A DNA stretch of 9,871 nucleotides from Bryobacterales bacterium (GCA_003164075.1 PLRZ01000182.1:1-9871), one strand, 5' to 3'; shown: positions 1 to 7,704, counted from the first letter of the stretch. A program made the numbers and translations. The notes: generated by a model not told the origin, from the letters alone.

Positions 1-70
1 CGGGATTTTGGTTAAGAACCGCTTGCTGGCTCGCGCGGCTCAGAATGGCGTCTCAATGTTTGTAAGTGTT

Positions 71-110
71 TACAGAGCCTCGACCGCGAGGGAGCGGTCG
101 TTCAGAGACG
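71..110. repeat. Palindromic repeat resembling an abundant acidobacterial dispersed repeat
   Basis: A perfect 7-bp inverted repeat, CGACCGC (81-87) and GCGGTCG (94-100), encloses a 6-base loop and is preceded by the sequence ACAGAGCCT. There is no T-run on either side, so it does not look like a terminator. From memory this resembles a short palindromic repeat scattered through Solibacter-type genomes, where one reading frame gives peptides like QSRDREGAV; here one frame reads QSLDREGAV. Only one copy lies in this window, so repeat status rests on recollection. The rest of 1-150 shows no confident gene. One frame is open from the left edge to a TAG at 146-148, giving about 48 residues with no recognisable domain. 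It could be the tail of an upstream gene or chance. Confidence 0.45.
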
Positions 111-150
111 TGCCTCCCGGAGACGTTCAAGCCCCCCCGTACCCGTAGCG

Positions 151-441
151 TTGGGAATAGCACGATCGCCCGTTGGTTTTGCTAGACTTGCCCTATTGGA
201 GATTATCAAGCAGATTGAGATTAAACCCGGGGAACTCCGATGCCCGCGGTGTTTCGGCCGGGATATCGTCCCCTCACTTCCCCGAGGGATCGGCGACGCC
301 GTCATGCGCCGTGTGGGCCGCATTCCACGCCATTGCCGCTCCTGCGGAAGGCGGTTCTACGCCGATCCGGCCCGCATCGCGGCCGCCCGGGCCGCGGACC
401 AGGCTCGAGAATTCCCGGCAATAAAAAAGGCAGGCGCCTGA
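151..441 (+). CDS. Small zinc-ribbon protein, function unknown
   Basis: Encodes up to 96 residues. Two CxxC knuckles, C31-P-R-C34 and C62-R-S-C65, are 27 residues apart, the geometry of a four-cysteine zinc ribbon. Between them is a conserved-looking stretch, DIVPSLPRGIGDAVMRR, followed by RIPRHC. The second knuckle is followed by GRRFY. I associate this pattern with small uncharacterised acidobacterial proteins; that is memory, not a search. No signal peptide or membrane segment is seen, so it is probably cytoplasmic. The start is uncertain: there is no in-frame ATG before the first cysteine pair, only TTG at 151 or TTG at 196, and neither has a clear ribosome-binding site. The tail is Ala/Arg-rich. 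The stop codon (439-441) lies in the loop of the terminator used by the convergent receptor gene. Nucleic-acid binding or a structural role are both possible; no specific function is supported. Confidence 0.68.
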   Translation: MGIARSPVGFARLALLEIIKQIEIKPGELRCPRCFGRDIVPSLPRGIGDAVMRRVGRIPRHCRSCGRRFYADPARIAAARAADQAREFPAIKKAGA

Positions 442-450
442 GCGCCTGCC
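421..450 (-). terminator. Rho-independent terminator of the minus-strand receptor gene
   Basis: On the minus strand, a perfect 9-bp stem, GGCAGGCGC and GCGCCTGCC (442-450 pairing with 429-437), encloses the 4-base loop TCAG (438-441). It is followed directly by six T residues (428-423), the classic intrinsic terminator layout. It begins 30 bases past the stop codon of the receptor gene at 480-3539. On the plus strand the stem is preceded by the A-run and followed by CTTGTCCC, so it should not terminate efficiently in that direction. The stem overlaps the last codons and stop codon of the convergent zinc-ribbon gene. Confidence 0.9.
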
Positions 451-479
451 CTTGTCCCTACAGTTGCAGGTTTGGAAGT

Positions 480-3400
480 TTAGAACGTGAACCGCGCGCT
501 CACCTGCAGGCGGCGTGCCTGCGTGCCATCGGGGAAACCGCCATCGCTGGTTCCGTAACCGAAAGCCGTCGGAGTGTAAGTGAGCACGCCCTTCGTCTCG
601 GTGAATGCCTGCGTAGCCAGGGCGGTAGGCGACCAGTTGTTGGCAATGTTATACGCCTCGAAGTTGAGGCCGAGGTTCATGCCCTCGCGGGGCAGCGGAA
701 CGTACTTGGTCAGGCGGAAATTCTCCGTTTCCACCCATGGCGTGTACAGGCTGTCCACCGGCAGGAATGGTACCCGGAAGTTTCCGTTAAATCCATTCAG
801 AGCATCGGCGCTGTACAGCATGGAAGTGGGCGTGTCGTTCATGTGGATGGTCAGGCTTCCCGCCGGCCGGCCGCTCTGAATCGTGGTAATGCTCGAAAGC
901 TGCCAGTTGTTCACTACGTATTTGGCGAATGCGCCGGTGGAATGCGTGAACGTAGGATTCCATACAAACGAGAAGACGACCCTCTGGCGCTGATCGAGCG
1001 AACCGCTGCCCTTGTCGAAGCCGTATTGCCCGTTATACGTCCACAGCGCGTCGCTAAATCCGAAGATCGCGTTGGTGGCGGCGCCCTGCCCGTCGTCGAT
1101 TTCGTGGGACCACGTGTACGACGCCGACGCCTGGAATCCGTGGGAGAGCCTCTTCTCAAAGCTGGCGGTAAGGCCGTCGTACCAACTGCTGACGCCATTG
1201 GTTTCCTCGTAGATGGCGCCGAAATTCGGGTTCGGCCGCGCGGTCGTCCCACCCGGATAAACCTGAGTCGTATAGGCCGTGGGAATGTTGGACGGCGCGC
1301 CCACGATGGTGTAGGTGTACGGCGCACCGAGCGCCGGAGCGTTGATGTCCTGCGTACCCAGGAGGTTGACTCCGCGGCTGAAGATTCCAGAAACGGTAAC
1401 CAGCGTGTCCTTCGAGAGTTGGCGCTCCAAGGTAACCGTGGCCTGTTCGGAATAAGGCGTCTTCAGCTTCGGACTGAGGATGTCGAGGGTGGAAGCACCC
1501 GACGTGATGCCGGTCACAGGCCCCCCCAAGGCGTTCGGGAAAACCGGGCCGGCAGCCAGCAGGGTTGAATTCGACGACGTCAAAGAGTCCGAGATCTGAT
1601 AGATGCCGTTGCCGGTGTAAATGTCATCCAGCATGCCGCCGATCACCCTTGCGAAGAACGTGCCGGCACCGGCGCGGAGCACCGTCTTATCGTTGATCCG
1701 GTACGCTAATCCGATGCGCGGCATCAGATTCACCGTGCCGGTGTGCAGCGACGCCCCGGTCAGCGGGTACAACGAATTAACAGTCGGCGGCGGCGGCATG
1801 AATGTCCGCTCATAACGGGCGCCCAACGTCACCGTCAGGCGATCCGAGACCTGCCACTGATCCTGGAGATAGAATCCGATGTCTTTGATGGTGTAATCCA
1901 CCAGCGGATTGCCGAATGTCTGGGAATACCCCGACCAGTTCTTGGCGCCGGTCGTGCTCCCGTAGTCCAGCGCGAACGAGGTTACCGTGGGGTAGGTGTA
2001 AGAGCCGTACCGGTTGCTGAGATAGTTGACGTTGTCGTTGACATGCTCGAACGTCACCCCGAACTTGATGGTGTGCTTGCCCTTGGTCCAGCTCACGTCG
2101 TCGGCGATTTCGTGGCGGACTTCGAGCGGCTCCACGCGCGGCAGATAGGTCGCTGCTCCAAGCTGAACGCCGGCCACCGAGACATCCAGGTAGCCGAGTC
2201 CGCCACCCAGTTCGGCCTGGTCGAAGCCGTCCGCCTGGCGGTCGGTATCCAGCCCGTAGCGGAATGAATTGACCACGGTGTTGCTGAGCACCGAGATCCA
2301 GGTCGCCTTGCCATTGCGCACGATTACGCTGTCGTCGCCGTTGCCGGTGATTCCCGCGCCAGAGGTGGAAGAAAGACCGGTCTGGATGCCATTGGGGGAC
2401 TTCCAGCGCAGGTAGTTGAAACTGGCGCTGAAGGTGTTTTTGTCGTTGAGGTGATAATCCAGCCTGCCGAAGTACAGATCGTTGGACGCCTTGCGCGGAA
2501 TCTGCCCGAAGAAGCGCGGCAGCAATCCGTTAATCGCCGCGCACTGGGCCGTGGTGGCGGGCGCCCCGCAAGTCAACCAGACCTGGTTCGCAGTGTCGAC
2601 GAAGCCGGCCTTCACCTCGCTATCCACAAACGGGAAATTGCGGCGCGTGATGTCCGCGCTCAGGAAGTAGAAGAGCTTATCCTTGATCAGGGAACCGCCC
2701 ACCGTTCCACCGGTCTGAATGCGGTGCTCGGTGGGGTTGAACGCGGAATACGGATCGTGAGCGTCGAAGCCGGTGCTGCGCAGGAAGTAGAAGGCGCTTC
2801 CGTGCACGTCGTTCGTGCCGCTCTTGGTCACCGTGTTCACCACGCCGCCCATGGCGCGGCCATATTCGGCCGACACGTTGGCCGATACTACCTGGAATTC
2901 CTGAACCGCGTCGGCGGAGATCTGCGACTGGATGCGGGTTCGTCCGGCGTTCTCATCGTAGAACTGCTCGGTGTTGTCGTTGCCATCCAGCAGGAACGAA
3001 TTGTTTCCTGCTACGCCGCGGAAGCTCAGCAGACCGAAGGTGGCGTCGTTGGTTACGCCGGGCGTATTCAGCACGAAAGAGTCCACCCGGCGCCCATTGA
3101 TGGGCAGGTTCATGATGTCGCCCGTGGAGACCACCTGGGAAAGGTCGGTTTTGGTGTCGTCCAGAAGTTCGGCGGCGCCATGCACGTCGATCGAGGTCGA
3201 CGTCTGGCCAATGGTCAGCGGGACGCTCAGATTGAGGCTCTGGCCAACTTCCAGATCGATGTCGTTCAATTCGTATGTGGCAAATCCGGATGCCGTGACC
3301 GTGACCTTGTAGCCCGGCCCCGGGTTCAAGGCCGGCGCCGTGAAAATTCCCGAGGTGTTCGTGTCGATCGTGCGCAGCGTCCCCCGCGAAGCGCTGGCGA

Positions 3401-3539
3401 TCACCACTTTCGCGTTGGGAACGGCAGCCCCGGAGGGATCCTTGACCGTACCCGAAATGCCAGCCACACCTCCGGCGGATTGCGCCAACGCGCACGCCGA
3501 GAATAACAGCGCCATCGCTGCTGTTGCTTTCCAATTCAT
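480..3539 (-). CDS. Oar-like TonB-dependent receptor with N-terminal carboxypeptidase-regulatory-like domain (receptor 1)
   Basis: A 1019-residue outer-membrane protein. Residues 1-20 form a signal peptide (Lys4, hydrophobic core, cleavage near ALAQ-SAGG). A carboxypeptidase-regulatory-like beta-sandwich follows at about 27-110 (GISGTVKDPSGAAVPNAKV opening). A TonB plug-like domain lies at about 120-245 (MNLPINGRRVDSFVLNTPGV, then FLLDGNDNTE and GGVVNTVTKSGTNDVHGS). The remainder is beta-barrel, ending in RFTF with a C-terminal phenylalanine, the usual outer-membrane barrel signal. The ATG at 3539 is chosen over the in-frame upstream start at 3593 because it has a strong ribosome-binding site six bases upstream and begins the signal peptide. 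Oar-like proteins are expanded in Acidobacteria; ligands are mostly unknown, with peptide, glycan or siderophore uptake as general possibilities. No clear TonB box is visible. Receptor 2 lies 453 bp upstream on the same strand, and a strong terminator follows this gene. Confidence 0.93.
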   Translation of the reverse strand: MNWKATAAMALLFSACALAQSAGGVAGISGTVKDPSGAAVPNAKVVIASASRGTLRTIDTNTSGIFTAPALNPGPGYKVTVTASGFATYELNDIDLEVGQSLNLSVPLTIGQTSTSIDVHGAAELLDDTKTDLSQVVSTGDIMNLPINGRRVDSFVLNTPGVTNDATFGLLSFRGVAGNNSFLLDGNDNTEQFYDENAGRTRIQSQISADAVQEFQVVSANVSAEYGRAMGGVVNTVTKSGTNDVHGSAFYFLRSTGFDAHDPYSAFNPTEHRIQTGGTVGGSLIKDKLFYFLSADITRRNFPFVDSEVKAGFVDTANQVWLTCGAPATTAQCAAINGLLPRFFGQIPRKASNDLYFGRLDYHLNDKNTFSASFNYLRWKSPNGIQTGLSSTSGAGITGNGDDSVIVRNGKATWISVLSNTVVNSFRYGLDTDRQADGFDQAELGGGLGYLDVSVAGVQLGAATYLPRVEPLEVRHEIADDVSWTKGKHTIKFGVTFEHVNDNVNYLSNRYGSYTYPTVTSFALDYGSTTGAKNWSGYSQTFGNPLVDYTIKDIGFYLQDQWQVSDRLTVTLGARYERTFMPPPPTVNSLYPLTGASLHTGTVNLMPRIGLAYRINDKTVLRAGAGTFFARVIGGMLDDIYTGNGIYQISDSLTSSNSTLLAAGPVFPNALGGPVTGITSGASTLDILSPKLKTPYSEQATVTLERQLSKDTLVTVSGIFSRGVNLLGTQDINAPALGAPYTYTIVGAPSNIPTAYTTQVYPGGTTARPNPNFGAIYEETNGVSSWYDGLTASFEKRLSHGFQASASYTWSHEIDDGQGAATNAIFGFSDALWTYNGQYGFDKGSGSLDQRQRVVFSFVWNPTFTHSTGAFAKYVVNNWQLSSITTIQSGRPAGSLTIHMNDTPTSMLYSADALNGFNGNFRVPFLPVDSLYTPWVETENFRLTKYVPLPREGMNLGLNFEAYNIANNWSPTALATQAFTETKGVLTYTPTAFGYGTSDGGFPDGTQARRLQVSARFTF

Positions 3540-3545
3540 GCGAGA

Positions 3546-3553
3546 CTCCTCCC
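3546..3553 (-). promoter_or_regulatory. Ribosome-binding site deciding the start of receptor 1
   Basis: On the minus strand GGGAGGAG lies 6 bases before the ATG at 3539. This near-consensus Shine-Dalgarno element, plus the signal peptide beginning at that ATG, sets the start. The longer reading from 3593 would add 18 charged residues (KFIQEKREESR) ahead of the signal peptide. Confidence 0.85.
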
Positions 3554-3822
3554 TTTTTTCCTGAATGAACTTTGCGAGCACTGGAATAACCACCGCGAAT
3601 TACGGCTGCACGGGATCTCAAACCGTCCCGGAAATGAAGCCGAATCCGCAGGCGTTTTTCATCACTGAAGATGAGAGAATAACATGCATTGATTGAGTTT
3701 ATTGCTACAAAGACGTGACGAGACCCAGGCGAAACGGAAATTTTGCAGCCGTGCCCGAAAAGGGGCGTAGAAAAGGCGATGAAGGGGTCTGGAAGGGGGA
3801 AATTTCTTCTGTTTTTCACAGG
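3554..3822. other. Intergenic leader region upstream of receptor 1, no gene seen
   Basis: This stretch separates receptor 1 from the hairpin and repeat element to its right. It should hold the minus-strand promoter of receptor 1 if the gene has its own. An AT-richer block at about 3660-3715 could fit, but I found no convincing -35/-10 pair with normal spacing. Short open frames here lack ribosome-binding sites and recognisable domains and are treated as chance. Confidence 0.4.
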
Positions 3823-3850
3823 GCTGGTCTACCGTTTTCGATAGACCGGC
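3823..3850. repeat. Strong intergenic hairpin
   Basis: GC-T-GGTCTA (3823-3831) pairs with TAGACC-G-GC (3842-3850), giving nine base pairs including one T.G wobble. A C/A mismatch and a CG/CG pair closing a TTTT loop (3835-3838) follow. Neither strand has a T-run after the stem, so it is not a classical intrinsic terminator. It lies about 145 bases past the receptor 2 stop and upstream of receptor 1. It could be an operator, an mRNA processing or stability structure, or part of the neighbouring repeat. Confidence 0.5.
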
Positions 3851-3868
3851 TCGGCGGCGAGGCAGAGG

Positions 3869-3991
3869 CTCAGAACTCCTGACGTCGTGGAATTTGGGAT
3901 GAGCCCGCAGAAGCTCTCGCCATCGAAGGGAATGGCTCACCCCATTTTCCCCGCCAGGCTGAAATTGCGGGGCGAGATCAGGAGGTCTGAG
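3869..3991 (+). mobile_element. MITE-like element with imperfect terminal inverted repeats, copy 1
   Basis: The left end, CTCAGAACTCCTGACGTCG (3869-3887), and the reverse complement of the right end (3973-3991), CTCAGACCTCCTGATCTCG, agree at 16 of 19 positions, bounding a 123-bp segment with no gene. Inside are two hairpins: GCCAT/ATGGC (3919-3923 and 3932-3936) and CCCCGC/GCGGGG (3949-3954 and 3967-3972, 12-base loop). The segment 3910-3989 reappears inverted at 9735-9815, matching at 73 of 80 aligned positions with one extra base. It ends one base before the receptor 2 stop codon (3993-3995), so it forms that gene's immediate 3' flank. A non-autonomous transposon relic or REP-like element is the best guess. 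No target-site duplication was recognised. Confidence 0.65.
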
Positions 3992-3992
3992 T

Positions 3993-6900
3993 CTAGAACG
4001 CCAGCGTCAATGACAGTTGCATGAATCGCGGACTGCCGATGGTGTGTTGGATATATCCGAACGAACTCGACAGCGCCGAAACCGAAGTGACCGCGCCGGT
4101 GCTGGAACTGACGCTATACTGGCTGGCGCTATTGGTGGGAACGTCGAAGCTCGGCGTATTGGTGAGGTTGAACGCATCGGCCCCCAACCGGACGACGTAT
4201 TTCTCGCCGAACCGCGTAATTTTGCTCACCGACAAATCGAGCCGCTTCTGGAAAGCGCCGCGGAACAGATCGCGGCCGGTGATTCCGAAGCCGGTCTCAT
4301 ACGTGTCTTGAGCGCCGGCGGCGGTGGTGTCGGTGGCGATTCCGTTGGTGCCCGGCGCCAGCGTCGGAATATAGAAGTCGGAGGCGTTCAGGACCGGTTT
4401 GAGAGGGTTGATTCCGGTGGTTCCCTGAAGTTGGGCCTGCCCGGCGGTAATCCCCGGTTTGAGGGGCAACTCGGGATCCAGAAGCTCCACGTAGTGGGAA
4501 TACTGCAGGCCGGCCACGGCGCCCGAATAATCAATGGGATTATACGGCGCGCCGCTCTGGAAGCTGGTCACACCGCTGATCGACCAGCCGTTGGCCACGC
4601 TCTTGAGGAAGCCGTTTCCGGAAGCCACCTTGGGCAACTCGTAGTAGGCCTGAAGCACGGCGACGTGCGTGCGGTCGTAGAGCGAACTGGCATAGGACGA
4701 GTGCGGATTGCCGGGGTCGTTGCCGTTGTAGAACAGTCCCAGGCCGCTCTGCTCGTCGAGCGAATGCGACCAGGTGTACGCGGCCGTCACCTGCAGGCCA
4801 TGGCTGAGGCGCTTGCGAAGGCCGAACTGCAGCGCGTTGTAGGTGGCGATTCCCTCCGCCTTATAGAAAACGGAGCTATCGGAAAGCCCCAGGTAGGGAA
4901 CGCGCAGGTCGGTGTTGCCGCCGTCGAAGGTCTTCAGCGTTTCCGAGGGTACCTCGTTAAACCCGTAGGAAATGGACTGGCCGTTGATGACGTTGGAGGA
5001 AGTCGCGATCCGCGGCTGGTTGAAGGGAATCGGCAGCACCTGGTGCACGCTGTGGGTGCCGATGTATCCCAGACTCACGGTCACGGTATTTTGCGGCTGC
5101 CACTGCAGGTCGAAGGTCCAGTTCTCCGAATAGGGAAGCGAGTTGGCCGGGTCGTAGCCGCCGAACAGATAGGTGGTGTTTCCCTTGGACGTGGAAGCGT
5201 TATTCGGAAACAGGGAAAGGAGGGAACCGATGTTGGTGACCGGGCTGGGCAGAGTGGCGCCCGCGAAAGGCTGTGCGATGGTGCCGGAGGTGGTGGTTCC
5301 CACCTGTTGAACGAAAGGCTCGGCCAGAGTCACGCCGAACGGTCCGTTGAAACCGCTGCCGGCGCTGGGCGAGAACTCGCTGAAATACTCGCCGCGATCA
5401 TAGTACAGGCCGGCGCCGGCACGGATTACCAGATTTCTTACGGCGGTCGGACTCCACACGATGCCGAGGCGCGGCGCGATTCCCCACTGTCTTCCCGTCA
5501 AGGTGGAATCGCTCACTCCGGGGGTGCCGAGCGTCTTGTTGTTTCCGGCCACCACCAGGCCGCTATTGGTGATGGTATCGGTGGCGGCATTGTAAGCGTA
5601 GGCATCGGGATGGAAATTGGTGAGGTTGCCGTATTTTTCCGACAACGGGCCGTCGAAGTCGTAGCGCACGCCGAGGTTGAGGGTCAGGTTGGAAGTGACC
5701 TTGAAGTTGTCGTTGATGTAAGCACCCACCTGGTCGGCGCGGTAGTAGCGATTGCTCGATCCCGAGAAGTACTTGCCGCCGGTATTGGTATTGCCGGTCA
5801 ACAACGTGGGCCAGTCGGCAAAGGTAAAGCTGGCGGTATTGTCGTTGTCATTGAGGATGTTCAGTTGGGTATGGGTCCAGTTGGCGCCGAAGCCCACGGT
5901 GTGCCGTCCCAGGACCCAGTTCACCGTGGAAGCGCCCTGATAGTTGTTCTGATAGGATCCGGCGTTGGCGAAGTTGGAAGTGGGGCCGATCGACAGGCTC
6001 TTGCTGAGGAAATTGGCTTCGGTCCCATCGGATTTGGAAATGGTAATTCCCGGAAATGCCGTGCTGCCGAAAATGTCGATTCCCAAAGAACCCGGAGTAA
6101 AGGGTTGCGTGGTTTGCCCGTAGGTCACTTCGCGAACGAAGCTGGCGTTATTCTGCCAGGTCATGGTGGGGCTCAAGATGGAGGTATTGGCGAGCGTCGC
6201 AGTTTGCGACCCGGCCTGCGTCACTTTGGCGAAACCCACCGTCGGCGATCCGCCGAAGGGGTTGGTGGTGGGATTGGTCTGCGTGAAAAACTTCAGCGAC
6301 AGGCGATCTTTGTCGCTGACGTTGTAGTCCAGATCGCCCACGCCCATATTGGCTTCGAACTTCGCGGGCGCCAGCAGGATGGCATCGTATCCCGCCGCCG
6401 CCGCGGCTGCGCCGGTCAGGGTCGGAGTGGGAATCAGGTATTGGTTGCCGACCTTGGCGTTGAACAAGTTGAGCGCAGCCGTGCTGATGGCCGAGGGTGA
6501 AATGGTCTTGCCGTAATCGGTCAGAACCATGTTGGCCAGACCCTGCGCGGTACGGTCGTCAGTGAGGTTCTGGGGAACCGTAAGAGTAGACGTTCCGGCG
6601 GTGGCATCATGGTCGGCGATGCCTTGATAGCCCGCGAAGAAGAAGAGCTTGTCTTTGAAAACGGGTCCGCCCACATTCACGCCGTAACGGTTGTAGTGCA
6701 GGACGGGAGCATTGGCGGTAAGACCGTTATTTGCCGGCAGACCAGCGGCGGCAGTATTCCCCACGGAATTGCGGAAGAACTCATTGGCGTTCAGATCGTT
6801 ATTTTCGAAGTGATCGTACGCCATACCGTGAAGCTGGTTGGTGCCCGAGCGGGTGGTGGTTTCGATTTGCGCGCCGCTCTTGCCTCCCTGCGAGGCATCG

Positions 6901-7694
6901 TAAAGGCCCGAGTTCACGCGCATTTCCTGAATCATCTCGGGCGCCGGCGTGGGCAGGCCCTGCCCGATGGCATCGTAGACCGACCCGCTGGTTTGCAGGT
7001 CGCCGCCCGGCAGGTTGCCGGTCCCGGTATTGGAGGTGAACCGGTTGGAAGCCACCCCGCTGGAAGATTTGCCGTTGAACAGGTTGTCCGCGCTGGCCCC
7101 ATTGATGGTGAAGCTGTTGCTGGAATCGCGCTGCCCGTTGGACCAGATTGCCTGATTTCCGAGACCCGCGTTGGAACCCGAGCCATTCAGAAAATCGGCA
7201 CTCATTCCCGGGCTCAAGAGCGCCAGTTGCGTGAAACTGCCTGTGCCCAGGGGAATCAGATTGATGGCGTTGTTATCCAGAACGTAGCCCGTGGTGGTGT
7301 TCACCTCGTTGAGCAACGGGGTCCCCGTCACTTCGACAGTGGTTGCGACCGCGCCGACTTGCAACTGCCCGTTGACCGTGGCCGTCCGGTCGCCCTGGAC
7401 CAGAATCGAGGTGTGGGTCTCGGTTTTGAACCCTTCCTTGCTGAAACTGACGCTGTAGTTTCCGATGGGAAGATTGGGAGCTTGATAGGAGCCGTTATTC
7501 GAAGTAGTAAGCTTGATCTGCAGGTTTGTGTCTACGTCCTTGACAGTCACCGCCGCGCCGGGTACCGCCGATCCGGTGGCATCGACCACGGTGCCGATAA
7601 TGCTACCCAAAAGTTGTTGAGCGTGAAGAGGAATAGACGCGGTTGACGCGAGCGCCAACACAAGTAGAGATAGAGTCTTAAGTGTGAAACGCAC
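3993..7694 (-). CDS. Oar-like TonB-dependent receptor with N-terminal carboxypeptidase-regulatory-like domain (receptor 2)
   Basis: A 1233-residue outer-membrane protein. Residues 1-26 form a signal peptide (MRFTLK, Leu/Ala core, cleavage near LHAQ-QLLG). A carboxypeptidase-regulatory-like domain spans about 29-112 (GSIIGTVVDATGSAVPGAAV opening, NLPIGNYSVSFSKEGFK later). A plug-like region follows at about 115-290, with a long Gly/Ser/Asn-rich part (about 168-245) before PEMIQEMRVNSGLYDASQGG and TRSGTNQLHG. The rest is barrel, with VFKDKLFFFAGYQG early, YTWSHSLDE late and a C-terminal LTLAF. The barrel contains a six-alanine run (codons near 6400). The start is GTG at 7694, preceded by AGGAGGT. 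It is a paralogue of receptor 1: both share the domain order and barrel motifs such as YTWSH, but differ greatly in detail. The gene appears intact. Substrate is unknown and no clear TonB box is seen. It diverges from yggS across 141 bp. Confidence 0.93.
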   Translation of the reverse strand: MRFTLKTLSLLVLALASTASIPLHAQQLLGSIIGTVVDATGSAVPGAAVTVKDVDTNLQIKLTTSNNGSYQAPNLPIGNYSVSFSKEGFKTETHTSILVQGDRTATVNGQLQVGAVATTVEVTGTPLLNEVNTTTGYVLDNNAINLIPLGTGSFTQLALLSPGMSADFLNGSGSNAGLGNQAIWSNGQRDSSNSFTINGASADNLFNGKSSSGVASNRFTSNTGTGNLPGGDLQTSGSVYDAIGQGLPTPAPEMIQEMRVNSGLYDASQGGKSGAQIETTTRSGTNQLHGMAYDHFENNDLNANEFFRNSVGNTAAAGLPANNGLTANAPVLHYNRYGVNVGGPVFKDKLFFFAGYQGIADHDATAGTSTLTVPQNLTDDRTAQGLANMVLTDYGKTISPSAISTAALNLFNAKVGNQYLIPTPTLTGAAAAAAGYDAILLAPAKFEANMGVGDLDYNVSDKDRLSLKFFTQTNPTTNPFGGSPTVGFAKVTQAGSQTATLANTSILSPTMTWQNNASFVREVTYGQTTQPFTPGSLGIDIFGSTAFPGITISKSDGTEANFLSKSLSIGPTSNFANAGSYQNNYQGASTVNWVLGRHTVGFGANWTHTQLNILNDNDNTASFTFADWPTLLTGNTNTGGKYFSGSSNRYYRADQVGAYINDNFKVTSNLTLNLGVRYDFDGPLSEKYGNLTNFHPDAYAYNAATDTITNSGLVVAGNNKTLGTPGVSDSTLTGRQWGIAPRLGIVWSPTAVRNLVIRAGAGLYYDRGEYFSEFSPSAGSGFNGPFGVTLAEPFVQQVGTTTSGTIAQPFAGATLPSPVTNIGSLLSLFPNNASTSKGNTTYLFGGYDPANSLPYSENWTFDLQWQPQNTVTVSLGYIGTHSVHQVLPIPFNQPRIATSSNVINGQSISYGFNEVPSETLKTFDGGNTDLRVPYLGLSDSSVFYKAEGIATYNALQFGLRKRLSHGLQVTAAYTWSHSLDEQSGLGLFYNGNDPGNPHSSYASSLYDRTHVAVLQAYYELPKVASGNGFLKSVANGWSISGVTSFQSGAPYNPIDYSGAVAGLQYSHYVELLDPELPLKPGITAGQAQLQGTTGINPLKPVLNASDFYIPTLAPGTNGIATDTTAAGAQDTYETGFGITGRDLFRGAFQKRLDLSVSKITRFGEKYVVRLGADAFNLTNTPSFDVPTNSASQYSVSSSTGAVTSVSALSSSFGYIQHTIGSPRFMQLSLTLAF

Positions 7695-7704
7695 TGTTTG
7701 AAAG

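Noticed and set aside
240..1568. 442-codon plus-strand frame spanning the zinc-ribbon gene, terminator and receptor 1 end
   Set aside because: It crosses a strong terminator structure and two supported genes; the product is Arg-rich and domain-free.
2451..3506. 351-codon plus-strand frame opposite receptor 1
   Set aside because: Antisense shadow of the signal peptide, regulatory-like domain and plug coding sequence; no motif of its own.
3540..3593. Longer N-terminus for receptor 1
   Set aside because: It would place 18 charged residues ahead of the signal peptide and would contain the strong ribosome-binding site within the coding region.
3662..3940. Minus-strand open frames in the gap between the receptors
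   Set aside because: They lack ribosome-binding sites and domains and run into the repeat element. They look like chance frames.
3949..3972. CCCCGC/GCGGGG hairpin as intrinsic terminator of receptor 2
   Set aside because: It is close to the stop codon, but no T-run follows on the minus strand. The same hairpin occurs in the second repeat copy, so it belongs to the element.
6385..6415. GCC-rich simple repeat encoding six alanines in receptor 2
   Set aside because: Short low-complexity codon run in GC-rich DNA; codons are mixed and no slippage tract of note is present.
4017..6500. 827-codon open frame on the plus strand opposite receptor 2
   Set aside because: It is a mirror of a GC-rich, codon-biased gene. 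The product has no recognisable domain, signal or ribosome-binding site, while the minus-strand frame is a clear receptor.
6609..7646. 345-codon plus-strand frame opposite the N-terminal part of receptor 2
   Set aside because: Antisense shadow of the plug and regulatory-like domain; no domain seen.
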